Shown here one piece after another: positions 63,973-64,000 of a stretch of DNA of 64,000 nucleotides; the stretch's first letter is position 1, and the number at the start of each line of letters is the position of its first letter. Under the pieces are notes generated by a model that was given only the letters and a program-made list of their open reading frames with translations, made no database searches and had not been told where the DNA came from. A program made the position numbers and the translations under genes. Origin of the DNA: G963668185 sp963668185 (GTDB lineage Bacteria > Chloroflexota > Dehalococcoidia > Lucifugimonadales > G963668185); assembly GCA_963668185.1 (NCBI GenBank), contig OY764162.1:620001-684000 (forward strand), in the 5' to 3' direction.

Positions 63973-64000
63973 ACCGGCGCGGATTGTAACAACTGTCGCT

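Overview
This 64 kb window is a GC-rich bacterial chromosome segment, most likely from Chloroflexota, Dehalococcoidia (SAR202-like). That is an inference from content: a mandelate-racemase-type enolase, a family III CoA-transferase remnant, luciferase-like and FAD oxidoreductases, many alpha/beta hydrolases and MFS permeases, the LL-diaminopimelate aminotransferase route, archaeal-type phosphoglycerate mutase, and DUF3105- and DUF6391-like proteins. No rRNA is present; there is one tRNA-Arg(TCT). Many housekeeping genes start with TTG.

Layout. 1-1,000: the end of an IS481-like element that has cut a CaiB/BaiF CoA-transferase gene. 1-10 kb: scattered catabolic genes (homocysteine methyltransferase-like, enolase superfamily, penicillin acylase, AlkA glycosylase, class III aminotransferase) and an AT-richer membrane protein with an Asp-box. 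10-12.4 kb: a membrane-fused molybdopterin oxidoreductase and a FitA/VapC toxin-antitoxin pair coupled to a small membrane protein. 12.4-23.8 kb: two tandem FAD oxidoreductases, a VOC protein, three alpha/beta hydrolases, a PPOX protein, a GSA-aminomutase-like enzyme, DegV, and a PadR/membrane-protein pair. 23.9-30.1 kb: histidine operon hisZ-hisG-(PLC-like gene)-hisD-hisC-hisB. 30.1-38 kb, minus strand: purine block purS, DUF3105, purC, purB, purE, phosphatase, purD, guaA. 38.1-47.3 kb, plus strand: threonylcarbamoyl-AMP synthase, a degenerate prenyl synthase, pgk, apgM, tpiA, miaA, dapF, dapL, hflX. 47.3-52.7 kb: an accessory-looking stretch with a winged-helix/TIR-like protein, a possible structured RNA, an S41 protease, smpB and a small HTH protein. 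52.7-64 kb: transporters, an amidohydrolase, a two-enzyme fusion (Gfo/Idh/MocA plus aldo-keto reductase), a YedK-type SRAP protein, a membrane HExxH protein and an LLM flavin enzyme.

The segment is seeded with several short interspersed repeat families. One is the palindrome around CCTGAGCCTGTCGAAGG (nine copies), which in places sits inside genes, supplies a stop codon, or abuts a start codon. A second recurrent element of about 33 bp, ending TAAGTTAAACGCAAAG, lies in several intergenic regions next to biosynthetic genes.
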